Positions 54,618-62,355 of a DNA stretch of 64,000 nucleotides are shown here, one piece after another. Every line of letters starts with the position of its first letter. Positions within the stretch are counted from its first letter, which is position 1. The translations under genes were made by a program, and so were the position numbers. The DNA is from Oscillospiraceae bacterium (GTDB lineage Bacteria; Bacillota_A; Clostridia; Oscillospirales; Oscillospiraceae): positions 1 through 64,000 of the forward strand of contig JAFWOX010000091.1 of the NCBI GenBank assembly GCA_017545325.1, written 5' to 3'. Below the pieces are notes generated by a model that had not been told where the DNA came from, did not search any database, and saw nothing but the letters and a program-made list of their open reading frames with translations.

Positions 54618-55553
54618 TCAGATCTTGTGGTCGCTGCCCAAGACCTTGACGATCTTCCGCTTGACGATCTCCCGGATGTTGTCCCTCGCCGGGGTGAGGT
54701 ACTGCCGGGGATCGAAGTGGGAGGGATTCTCCGCCAGGTGCTGACGCACGGCTGCGGTGAAGCCCAGGCGCAGATCGGAATCGATATTGATCTTGCAGAC
54801 CGCCATCTTGGCGGCCTGACGCAGCATATCCTCCGGGATGCCCACGGCGTCCGGCATGCTGCCGCCGAAGCGGTTGACCGTCTCCACGTACTCCGGCAGC
54901 ACGGAGCTGGACCCGTGGAGCACGATGGGGAAGCCGGGGAGACGGCGGGAGACCTCCTCCAGGATATCGAAGCGGAGCTGGGGCTTCTGACCGGGCTTGA
55001 ACTTGTAGGCCCCGTGGCTGGTGCCGATGGCGATGGCCAGGGAATCCACCCCGGTCCGCTGGACGAATTCCTCCACCTGGGCGGGGTCCGTATAGCTGGA
55101 GTCGGCGGCGGAGACCTTCACGTCGTCCTCCACGCCCTCCAGCCTTCCCAGCTCGCCCTCCACCACCACGCCGTGGTCATGGGCGTATTCCACCACCCGG
55201 CGGGTGACGGCGATATTCTCCTCAAAGCTCCGGCTGGAGCCGTCGATCATGACGGAGGAAAAGCCCCCGTCCATGCAGGATTTGCAGATATCGAAGTCCG
55301 CCCCGTGGTCCAGGTGGACACAGATGGGCAGGCCCGTATCCTCCACGGCGGCTTCGATGAGCTTCATGAGGTATACATGCTTGGCATACTTCCGGGCGCC
55401 GGCGGAGACCTGAAGGATCAGGGGGGACTCCACCTCCTTGGCGGCTTCGGTGATCCCCTGGACGATCTCCATGTTATTTACGTTGAAAGCGCCGATGGCG
55501 TAGCCCCCGGCATACGCTTTTTTGAACATTTCGGTCGAGGTGACGATAGGCAT
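54618..55553 (-). CDS. fba: class II fructose-bisphosphate aldolase
   Basis: A 311-residue zinc aldolase that splits fructose 1,6-bisphosphate. Visible motifs: GAFNVNNMEIVQGIT, VHLDHGADFDICKSCMDGGFSSVMIDGS with zinc ligand His and catalytic Asp, EGELGRLEG, AIGTSHGAYK and LHGSSSVL, as in class II enzymes of Clostridia. Start MPIVTSTE at 55553; MRK upstream (55562) is less well placed relative to GAAAGGAAG. It is divergent from a phosphofructokinase gene and shares a nearly identical promoter element with it, an arrangement linking two consecutive glycolytic steps. Confidence 0.95.
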   Translation of the reverse strand: MPIVTSTEMFKKAYAGGYAIGAFNVNNMEIVQGITEAAKEVESPLILQVSAGARKYAKHVYLMKLIEAAVEDTGLPICVHLDHGADFDICKSCMDGGFSSVMIDGSSRSFEENIAVTRRVVEYAHDHGVVVEGELGRLEGVEDDVKVSAADSSYTDPAQVEEFVQRTGVDSLAIAIGTSHGAYKFKPGQKPQLRFDILEEVSRRLPGFPIVLHGSSSVLPEYVETVNRFGGSMPDAVGIPEDMLRQAAKMAVCKINIDSDLRLGFTAAVRQHLAENPSHFDPRQYLTPARDNIREIVKRKIVKVLGSDHKI

Positions 55554-55579
55554 TTTCCGCACTTCCTTTCTCTCGAATC

Positions 55580-55665
55580 ATACCACGCCGGAGGGCAAAA
55601 TAAAAGCCCTTCCCCGGGAAAGAAGCAAAATACCGGTTTGTTTTGCCGTCCGGGCGTGGTATACT
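55580..55665. promoter_or_regulatory. divergent fba/phosphofructokinase promoters in an inverted repeat
   Basis: The 22-base element TTTTGCCGTCCGGGCGTGGT plus AT at 55641-55662 recurs inverted at 55601-55580 (one substitution, one missing G). Each copy ends in the extended -10 of its gene: TGG-TATACT (55660-55665, with TTGTTT at 55638-55643) for the plus gene and TGG-TATGAT for fba. Confidence 0.75.
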
Positions 55666-55702
55666 GAGAAAAACGCCAAGATATGCATTGGAGGATATTT
55701 CT

Positions 55703-56947
55703 ATGAACGAACTGAAAGGCGCCTGCCTTCTGGCCCAGTCCGGCGGGCCCACCAGCGTCATCAATGCCAGCCTGTACGGCGCCCTGAAGGCCGCCCTGGC
55801 GGACGGACGGATCACCCGCGTCCTGGGAGCGGCCCACGGGGTAAAGGGGATCCTGGACGACGTGCTCTGGGACCTGGGGCAGGAGGATCCCAAGGAGCTG
55901 AGCTATCTCCCCAATACCCCCTCCTCCATCCTGGGCTCCTGCCGGTATAAGCTGGCGGACCCGGCGAAGGACGATAAGGATTACCGCCGCATCCTGGAGA
56001 TCTTCAAAAAGTACGATGTGCGCTATTTCTTCTATATCGGCGGGAACGACAGCATGGATACCTGCGATAAGGTCAGCCGCTTCATGGCCTCCTCCGGCTG
56101 GGATTGCCGGGTCATGGGTATCCCCAAGACCATCGACAATGACCTGAACGGCACGGACCACTGCCCGGGCTTCGCCAGCGCGGCGAAGTTCATCGCCACC
56201 TCCTGCATGGAGATGAGCCGGGATGCCGGGGTGTACGACTATCCCACCGCCACGGTGGTGGAGATCATGGGCCGGAATGCCGGCTGGCTGGCGGGCTCCG
56301 CCGCCCTGGCCTCCCTGTACGGGGACGGGCCGGATCTGGTCTATTTGCCGGAGCTGCCCTTCGACCTACAGGCCTTCATCAGGCGGGCCGGGGAGGTGCT
56401 GGAGCAGAAGGGAAATCTGTTCGTGGCGGTGAGCGAGGGCATCCGGGACAAGAACGGGGTGTTCATTACCGATTATGCCGCCAAAGGGGCGGAAGGGAAG
56501 GACGCCTTCGGCCATGTGCAGCTGGGCGGACTGGCGGTTTGGCTGGCGGGTGAGCTGAAGCAGACCTTCGGGATCAAGACCCGGGGGGTGGAGCTGAGCC
56601 TCCTGCAGCGCTGCGGGGCCCACCTGGCCTCCCGCCGGGATATCGAAGAGGCCATGGAGGCCGGGAAGCGGGCGGTGGAAGCCGCCCTCAACGGGGAAAA
56701 CGGCAAGATGGCGGCCTATACCCGGGAGCTCGTGAACGGCGAAGTCGTCACCGGCTATGCCCTGGTGCCCCTCACCGAGGCGGCCAACTTTGAAAAGAAG
56801 GTGCCGGTGGAGTGGATCCTGCCGGAGGGCGCCGGGGTGACCCGGGAATTCGTGGATTACGTCCTGCCCCTGATCCAGGGGGACTCTGGCCGGGAGACCG
56901 TGGACGGCCTGCCCCGGTTCACCAGACTGAAGCAGATCCGGGCGTAA
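55703..56947 (+). CDS. 6-phosphofructokinase, probably diphosphate-dependent
   Basis: A 414-residue phosphofructokinase (PF00365) with ATG 55703 eight bases after GGAGG. It has QSGGPTSVINASLYG, YIGGNDSMDT and GIPKTIDNDLNGTDHCPGFASAA. GGND in place of GGDG, and Lys in PKTIDND in place of PGTIDND, are the marks of the PPi-using group, which works reversibly and saves ATP. The late RGVELSLLQRCGAHLAS is conserved in this clade. Being divergent from fba, it makes the substrate of that aldolase. A terminator follows. Confidence 0.9.
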   Translation: MNELKGACLLAQSGGPTSVINASLYGALKAALADGRITRVLGAAHGVKGILDDVLWDLGQEDPKELSYLPNTPSSILGSCRYKLADPAKDDKDYRRILEIFKKYDVRYFFYIGGNDSMDTCDKVSRFMASSGWDCRVMGIPKTIDNDLNGTDHCPGFASAAKFIATSCMEMSRDAGVYDYPTATVVEIMGRNAGWLAGSAALASLYGDGPDLVYLPELPFDLQAFIRRAGEVLEQKGNLFVAVSEGIRDKNGVFITDYAAKGAEGKDAFGHVQLGGLAVWLAGELKQTFGIKTRGVELSLLQRCGAHLASRRDIEEAMEAGKRAVEAALNGENGKMAAYTRELVNGEVVTGYALVPLTEAANFEKKVPVEWILPEGAGVTREFVDYVLPLIQGDSGRETVDGLPRFTRLKQIRA

Positions 56948-56968
56948 ACCTCATCTTCAAAACCGGTA

Positions 56969-57010
56969 CGGGGCGAAGGGGATCCTATCCCTTCGCCCCG
57001 GATCATTTTT
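56969..57010 (+). terminator. phosphofructokinase gene terminator
   Basis: CGGGGCGAAGG (56969-56979) pairs with CCTTCGCCCCG (56990-57000), then GATCATTTTT. Confidence 0.88.
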
Positions 57011-57017
57011 CTTCGGT

Positions 57018-57527
57018 TCAGCCGAACAAGTTGGCGAATTCCGCCAGGGGCTGGACCACGTCGGCCAGGTCGCTGATGGCCTGATTCAGCTTCTCAAAGT
57101 CGATCTGACTGATATCCCGGATGCCGTTGTTCAGGGATTCGATGTCCATCTCCCCGAGGCGCGCCGCCGCGTCGCCCAGGGCTTCGGCGTTTTCCACCAG
57201 GCTGTCCAGCTGCCCCATGGTCCTGTCGAAGCCGGAGAGGGCATCGGTAAGGCTGTCCAGCTGCCCCATGGCGCCTTCCGCGGCGGAGAGGGCGGTATCC
57301 AGGCGGTCCAGCATTCCCGCGGCGTTTTCCAGCTCCGTGAAGGCGGCGTCCAGCCTGCCCAGGGCAGCCGCGGTCCGGGGCAGGACCAGCAAGGCCGCCA
57401 GGATCGCCAGCGCCGCGACCAGCAGGCAGACGAGGGCGACGAAGCGGGAATGGCGCAGGGCTTTGCGCTGCCCCTTCACCAGGGCTTCCAGCAGCTCCCG
57501 GGCTGCATACCCGGTCTTGTTTTCCAT
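57018..57527 (-). CDS. membrane protein with a long coiled coil
   Basis: A 169-residue protein starting MENKTGYAARELLEALVKGQ at 57527 after AGGAAG. One membrane helix lies at about residues 28-52, followed by a heptad-type coiled coil with repeated LDRLDTAL, MGQLDSL, LSGFDRTMGQLDSLVENAEAL segments, and a C-terminal DFEKLNQAISDLADVVQPLAEF. The repeated LDSL pattern suggests a rod that oligomerises outside the cell. No enzymatic domain is present; function unknown. It is the last gene of the minus-strand group at this end, 54 bases after the GNAT gene. Confidence 0.8.
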   Translation of the reverse strand: MENKTGYAARELLEALVKGQRKALRHSRFVALVCLLVAALAILAALLVLPRTAAALGRLDAAFTELENAAGMLDRLDTALSAAEGAMGQLDSLTDALSGFDRTMGQLDSLVENAEALGDAAARLGEMDIESLNNGIRDISQIDFEKLNQAISDLADVVQPLAEFANLFG

Positions 57528-57581
57528 GGTCTTTCTCCTTCCTGTTTCCTGATCAGTCAATTCTGCGCCGGACACAAGAGA

Positions 57582-58517
57582 TCACGTCAGCCACTTTACC
57601 TTCATGACAAAGTTCTTCGCGTTTTGATATCCGGCCTTGCCGTAGTAATGCTCATGCATTTCATCTGCCACAGCCTGGAGCTCCACGCAGGCCGCGCCCC
57701 GGGCTTTGACCCGCGCCTCCAGCTCTCCCAGAAGCCGACTGCCCAGACCCGCTCCCTGCCGGTCTCCGGCAATGACGATCTCCTCTAAAGTATAGCCGGT
57801 AAGGTCGTCATACGGTTTGAAATACCCTATGGCGAAGCCGATGGGCTGACCGTCCTCCTCCAGGAGCAGACCGTAGGCGTCCCGGATGGTCAGAACCTGG
57901 CAGATGCGCTTTTCCGCCGTTTCCTCCGTCCAGCAGCCTCCCTCATGACCGTTGTACCAGTCCAGGTACAGCGGCAGCAGGGCGGGGATATCCTCTGCGG
58001 TGAGCTCCCGCATGTGTATGCCTGCGTTTTTCCGTCGGTCCAGCTCCATATACACGCCCGCCTCTGTCCGTTCAACCTCCCGGAAGCCGCATTTCTCGTA
58101 CACATGGATCGCCCGGGTGTTGTAAGGATAGGCTTTCAGAAAGATCCGCCGGAGACCCAGCTCCTGCACGGCATATTCCGCGACTCGTCTGACGGCCTCG
58201 GTGCCGTAGCCCATATCCTGCTTGGCCGCCGTGATGGCGATCCCCAGCTCCGCCTCGTCGCCGGTCGGGTCCATGAGCTCGATGTTCCCGATGAACTCTC
58301 CGGTCCTCCGATCGACCATGGAAAAGAGAAGCGCCTTTTCCTCCCGCTTTCCCCGGACCCAGGCCAGTTCCTTTTCCGGGGGTGTGAGCTTGTCCGGCCT
58401 GCCGATGAACCGGCCCACCCGCTCATAGTCGTTCACCAGGGCCAGATAATCCTCCAGAAGCTCCTCCGATACCTGAGCAAAGTCAATATTCTCCGAAGAA
58501 AAAAGAATGTTCAGCAT
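57582..58517 (-). CDS. protein with two fused GNAT acetyltransferase domains
   Basis: A 311-residue protein with two GNAT folds in tandem. The N-terminal domain (about 1-165) has ELGIAITAAKQDMGYGTEAVRR, the acetyl-CoA loop in RimJ/RimL style, and YPYNTRAIHVYEKCGF. The C-terminal domain (about 172-311) has VIAGDRQGAGLGSRLLGELE and ADEMHEHYYGKAGY. The start MLNILFSS at 58517 follows GAAAGGAATC. Acceptor substrates cannot be predicted; the first half resembles ribosomal-protein/peptide acetylases, the second a small-molecule type. A hairpin separates it from secDF. Confidence 0.88.
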   Translation of the reverse strand: MLNILFSSENIDFAQVSEELLEDYLALVNDYERVGRFIGRPDKLTPPEKELAWVRGKREEKALLFSMVDRRTGEFIGNIELMDPTGDEAELGIAITAAKQDMGYGTEAVRRVAEYAVQELGLRRIFLKAYPYNTRAIHVYEKCGFREVERTEAGVYMELDRRKNAGIHMRELTAEDIPALLPLYLDWYNGHEGGCWTEETAEKRICQVLTIRDAYGLLLEEDGQPIGFAIGYFKPYDDLTGYTLEEIVIAGDRQGAGLGSRLLGELEARVKARGAACVELQAVADEMHEHYYGKAGYQNAKNFVMKVKWLT

Positions 58518-58539
58518 TTTGATTCCTTTCCGAAAGATA

Positions 58540-58569
58540 CAGCCGGACGGTCCACGGACCGTCCGGCTG
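58540..58569 (-). terminator. terminator after secDF
   Basis: A 13-bp perfect stem (58540-58552 with 58557-58569), loop CACG; on the minus strand TATCTTTC follows. Confidence 0.65.
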
Positions 58570-58588
58570 TGAACAACATGGCAAAGCC

Positions 58589-60823
58589 TTATTTTACCTT
58601 GACCGGCTTCTTGCCCCGGAGCAGGTTCCACAGGGGGCCTGCCACGCAGGTGGAGCTGTAGCAGCCGGAAATGACGCCCACCATAATGGGGAAGGCGAAA
58701 TTCCGGATGGAGCTGACCCCCAGGATCAGCAGCAGCACGATGGGGAGAAGGGTGGTGACGGTGGTGCCCAGGCTGCGCCGCAGAGTACGGCTGATGCTCC
58801 GGTCCACCACCTGGGCGAAGTCCTCATGGCCGCCGGTACGCTTGACCTCCTCCCGGATGCGGTCGAAGATGACGATGGTGGCGTTGATGGAATAGCCGAT
58901 GATGGTGAGAGCCGCGGCGATGAAGTTCATGTTCAGGGAGATGCGGAAGATCACGTAGCAGCTCAGCATCACCAGCAGGTCATGGATAAGGCAGATCACC
59001 GCCGCCAGACCGGAGCGGATCTCGAAGCGGACGCTGATATAGATCAGGATCAGTGCCGCCGCCAGAAGGGAGGCCACGAAGGCCGCTTCGGTGATATCCC
59101 GTCCCACGGAGGCGGAGACGAAGTCCGAGCTCTCCAGAACCACATTATCCGCGCCGTAGAGCTCCGCCAGGCCGGCGCCGATGGCGTCCCGCTGCTGGGT
59201 GTTGAGCTCCTGGATCTTGATGGTGACGCTTCTGCCGTCGTTGCCCGTTCGGACCACGGAGCTGGGACGCACCCCGGTGGCGTCCGCCACCATGCTTGCC
59301 ACCTCGGCGGAGACCTGGGCGTCCACTTCCCGGCCGATGCTGTACTGGATGGTGACGCCGCCCACGAAGTCGATATCCAGGTTGAAGAGGCTCACCCCGA
59401 AGGGAAGGAGCACCAGGGCCACGATGGCGGTGGCGCACAGGACGATGGAGATGAGGGTGAAGAGCTTCCCCTTGCTGACGAAGCGCCTGAGCTTCCCGTA
59501 GCTGGGCTCCGGATCCTTGGGGTCGTACTTCCGGGAAAGGCCGTACTGCCAGGGATCGTATTTCCGCAGGGCGGAGAAGGCCTTCAGGATGACCCGGGTG
59601 ACCACCAGCATGCAGATCATGCTGAGCACCACGCCGATGAGCAGGGTCTTGGCGAAGCCCAGGATGGTGCCGGTGCCCTTCCACAGCAGGACGAAGCCCG
59701 CGATCATGGTGGTGATGTTGGAGTCCAGAATGGCGGTAAAGGCCCGCTTGTAGCCCGCGTCGATGGCGCTGCGCAGGGTCTTGCCCGCGATCAGCTCCTC
59801 CCGTATGCGCTCATAAATGACCACGTTCGCGTCTACCGCCATGCCGATGGTAAGGATGATGCCCGCGATGCCGGGCAGGCTCAGGTTCAGGTGGAGGGCG
59901 GACATGACCACGCAGAACAGGGCGATATACAGGATAAGGGAGAGGTCCGCCACGATGCCGGGGATGCGGTAGACCACCAGCATGAAGACCATGACGATGG
60001 CGACGCCGATGAGGCCGGCGATGACGGCGGTCTCCAGACTCCGCTCGCCCAGGGAGGCGCCCACGGCCTGGAGCTTCGTATCCTTCAGCTCAAAGGGGAG
60101 GGAGCCGGAGTTGATGATGCTGGCCAGGTACTTGGCGTATTCCATGTTGGCGTCGCTGCCCAGCTGGATCAGCGGTTCATCCGTATCGATGCCGCTCTCG
60201 GCGTATTCCGCCTTCACGGAGGGGGCGCTGATGATCTTGTCGTCCAGGACGATGGCCACATAGCGCATATCCTCGTTGATCAGGTTGGCCACCGCCTTGG
60301 TGCCGTCCCTGAACTTGGCGTGACCCTCCGGCGTGAGCTTCAGGGTGACGCAGTACTCATAGATGCCGCCGGTGCCGGAGGGGAGATAGGCGGCGGTGGC
60401 GGATTCGATATCCCGCCCGTCGATGATCACATTGTCCTCGTAGTCCACGAACTGGATCACGGCAGTGGCGCCCAGCATCTGGACCGCCTGCTCCGGGTTG
60501 GTCACATTGGGGATCTCCACGGTGACGCCCCGTCTGCCGTTGAGGTAGACGCTGGCCTCGGTATAGCCCAGGGAATTCAGCCGCTCCCGGAGCATGGCCT
60601 GAACGGCGTCCATGGACTTGGACAGATCCTCGTCGGTCATGCCTTCGGGTACCACGGCCTCATAGGTGATCTCGGAGCCGCCCACCAGGTCCAGGCCCAG
60701 GGTGATGCCGTCCTTCAGGGGATCGATATCCAGAGGGCCCAGGTCCAGGCCGAAGAACACGGCGAAGGCCAGAATGGCGATGATCAGAACGACGGCGGCG
60801 ATAGTCAGAATACACTTTTTCAT
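58589..60823 (-). CDS. secDF: protein translocase subunit SecDF (fused)
   Basis: A 744-residue fusion of SecD (about 1-430) and SecF (about 440-744), with 12 membrane helices, which uses the proton or sodium gradient to pull proteins through SecYEG. SecD features are GITLGLDLVGGSEITYEA and the large extracellular loop, then GMAVDANVVIYERIREEL; SecF features are FDIDF-like NLDIDFVGGVTIQYSI and SINATIVIFDRIREEVKR. Fused SecDF is common in Bacillota. It follows the coiled-coil gene by 20 bases, at the end of the uvrC operon. Confidence 0.97.
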   Translation of the reverse strand: MKKCILTIAAVVLIIAILAFAVFFGLDLGPLDIDPLKDGITLGLDLVGGSEITYEAVVPEGMTDEDLSKSMDAVQAMLRERLNSLGYTEASVYLNGRRGVTVEIPNVTNPEQAVQMLGATAVIQFVDYEDNVIIDGRDIESATAAYLPSGTGGIYEYCVTLKLTPEGHAKFRDGTKAVANLINEDMRYVAIVLDDKIISAPSVKAEYAESGIDTDEPLIQLGSDANMEYAKYLASIINSGSLPFELKDTKLQAVGASLGERSLETAVIAGLIGVAIVMVFMLVVYRIPGIVADLSLILYIALFCVVMSALHLNLSLPGIAGIILTIGMAVDANVVIYERIREELIAGKTLRSAIDAGYKRAFTAILDSNITTMIAGFVLLWKGTGTILGFAKTLLIGVVLSMICMLVVTRVILKAFSALRKYDPWQYGLSRKYDPKDPEPSYGKLRRFVSKGKLFTLISIVLCATAIVALVLLPFGVSLFNLDIDFVGGVTIQYSIGREVDAQVSAEVASMVADATGVRPSSVVRTGNDGRSVTIKIQELNTQQRDAIGAGLAELYGADNVVLESSDFVSASVGRDITEAAFVASLLAAALILIYISVRFEIRSGLAAVICLIHDLLVMLSCYVIFRISLNMNFIAAALTIIGYSINATIVIFDRIREEVKRTGGHEDFAQVVDRSISRTLRRSLGTTVTTLLPIVLLLILGVSSIRNFAFPIMVGVISGCYSSTCVAGPLWNLLRGKKPVKVK

Positions 60824-60843
60824 TGAACCGTTCTCTTCTTTGC

Positions 60844-61314
60844 TTATTTATTCTCCCGATTGGAGGCGTCCCGGAAGCTGGAGCGGGACTGGCGGATGGC
60901 GGTGAGGGACTCGACGATGCTCTCCTCCGTACGCCGCAGCAGATCATCCGCATAGCTGCTGGAGGCGTCCCGCAGGTCGTTGGCCTTGCTCTCCGCTGCG
61001 GTGATGATCTCCCGGGCCCGCTTCCGGGCCTCCTGCACCACGTTTTCCTTCTCCACCATGCGCCGGCATTCGTCGCCGGCCTCCTGGCGCATTTGCTCCA
61101 CCTCTTCCCGGGTCTGGCGGATGAATTCCGCCTTGCCGCTGATGAGGCGCTTCGCCTCCGTCACCTCCGCGGGGAGCTGATTCTTGATCTCCTCCAGAAG
61201 GGCCAGAGCGTTATTCCGGTCCAGAATGCATTTTTCCGTGCTCAGGGGCAGGGACCAGGCGTCCTTGATCAGGGTGTCCAGCTGGTCGATGAGTTCATTG
61301 ATCCCGCTTGCCAT
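60844..61314 (-). CDS. coiled-coil protein, DivIVA/ATPase-subunit-like
   Basis: A 156-residue soluble, highly charged helical protein. The start MASGINELIDQLDTLIKDAW at 61314 lies inside the end of coaD (20-base overlap), after AAAGGACGG. The middle (about 45-135) is a continuous coiled coil rich in Glu, Arg and Ala: TREEVEQMRQEAGDECRRMV, then EARKRAREIITAAESKA, with the repeat pattern of DivIVA C-termini or V-type ATPase subunit E/H-like rods. Comparable genes follow coaD in many Clostridia and are unassigned. A cell-division or membrane scaffold role is possible. Confidence 0.78.
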   Translation of the reverse strand: MASGINELIDQLDTLIKDAWSLPLSTEKCILDRNNALALLEEIKNQLPAEVTEAKRLISGKAEFIRQTREEVEQMRQEAGDECRRMVEKENVVQEARKRAREIITAAESKANDLRDASSSYADDLLRRTEESIVESLTAIRQSRSSFRDASNRENK

Positions 61315-61810
61315 GGTCAGAATCCGTCCTTTCTTCCTTATATTTCGCTTCGATCTCCCCGATGATCTCCCGGGGGGCAAAGGCGGACAGGTCTGCGCCG
61401 AACATGGCCAGTTCCTTCACCGCGCTGGAGCTCAGGTACATGTACTTTTCGCTGGCGGCCAGAAAGAAGGTCTCCAGCTCCGGGTACAGCCGCTTGTTCA
61501 TCAGGGCCATCTGGCATTCCTTTTCGTAGTCGGATACCGCCCGGAGGCCCCGGACGATGACGCTGGCCCCGACGCTCCTGGCATACTCCGCCACCAGAAG
61601 GTTGGACTGGTCCACCTCCACGTTGGGAAAGCGCTGGGTGACCAGGCGCACCTGCCTCAGCCGTTCCTCGGGGGTAAACAGGGGTTTTTTGTCTTTGTTG
61701 AACATGATGCAGACAATGAGCTTGTCGAAGACCCGGGAGGCCCTCTTGATCATATTCAGGTGCCCCAGAGTGATGGGGTCAAAGCTGCCGGTGTAGATCG
61801 CAGTGATCAA
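61295..61810 (-). CDS. coaD: phosphopantetheine adenylyltransferase
   Basis: A 171-residue enzyme of coenzyme A synthesis. The nucleotidyltransferase signature is TGSFDPITLGH (HxGH-type His17), followed by PLFTPEERL, VIVRGLRAVSDYEKECQMALMN and the late motif YMYLSSSAVKELAMFGADL. The start is TTG 61810, overlapping the rsmD stop (TTGA). The tail is slightly longer than usual, with charged residues. Confidence 0.97.
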   Translation of the reverse strand: MITAIYTGSFDPITLGHLNMIKRASRVFDKLIVCIMFNKDKKPLFTPEERLRQVRLVTQRFPNVEVDQSNLLVAEYARSVGASVIVRGLRAVSDYEKECQMALMNKRLYPELETFFLAASEKYMYLSSSAVKELAMFGADLSAFAPREIIGEIEAKYKEERTDSDHGKRDQ

Positions 61811-62355
61811 TCTTCCCTATCCTCATTTCTTGTAAAGGTGGTGATCCGGACCTTTCCATAACGATAACTCCTGAGCTTCCTGTAGGGAAGCCCCGGAGAG
61901 TCCGGCTCCAGCTCCGCCGGAGTTTCAACCACCATTATACCACCGGTCTGGAGTTTGTCAAAATGTTTTATCCCCTGCAGGATCTCCCCGTACAGTCCGC
62001 TGCGGTAGGGGGGGTCGATGAAGATGAGGCCGTAGGTTTCCCGGCCCTCCAGAAAGCGCAGGGCGTCCCCCTGGATCACCGTGCCGGAAAAGCCGCATTT
62101 CTCCAGGTTGGCCTTCACCAGGCGGACCGCCTCCCGGCTCTCGTCCACAAAGGTGCATTTCTCCGCCCCCCGGGACAGGGCCTCGATCCCCAGCTGCCCC
62201 GTTCCGGCGAACAGATCCAGGACGGTCCTGCCCTCCACATCCCCCTGAAGGATGTTGAATATGGCTTCCTTCACCTGGTCCGTGGTGGGGCGGATATCCA
62301 TGCCCGCGGGCTCCAGGAGCTTCCGTCCCCGGGCCGTGCCGGTGATGACTCTCAT
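61807..62355 (-). CDS. rsmD: 16S rRNA (guanine-966-N2)-methyltransferase RsmD
   Basis: A 182-residue Rossmann-fold methyltransferase. Motif I is VLDLFAGTGQLGIEALSRGA, preceded by MRVITGTARGRKL and TTDQVKEAIFNIL. The catalytic DPPY box (LIFIDPPYRSGLYGE) marks N6/N2-type methylation, here G966 of 16S rRNA. It overlaps uvrC by four bases and coaD by three, in the common rsmD-coaD order. Confidence 0.96.
   Translation of the reverse strand: MRVITGTARGRKLLEPAGMDIRPTTDQVKEAIFNILQGDVEGRTVLDLFAGTGQLGIEALSRGAEKCTFVDESREAVRLVKANLEKCGFSGTVIQGDALRFLEGRETYGLIFIDPPYRSGLYGEILQGIKHFDKLQTGGIMVVETPAELEPDSPGLPYRKLRSYRYGKVRITTFTRNEDRED

Noticed and set aside
58826..60826. 666-codon plus-strand frame opposite secDF
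   Set aside because: His/Asp/Gly-rich antisense frame with no ribosome site; secDF is complete on the other strand.
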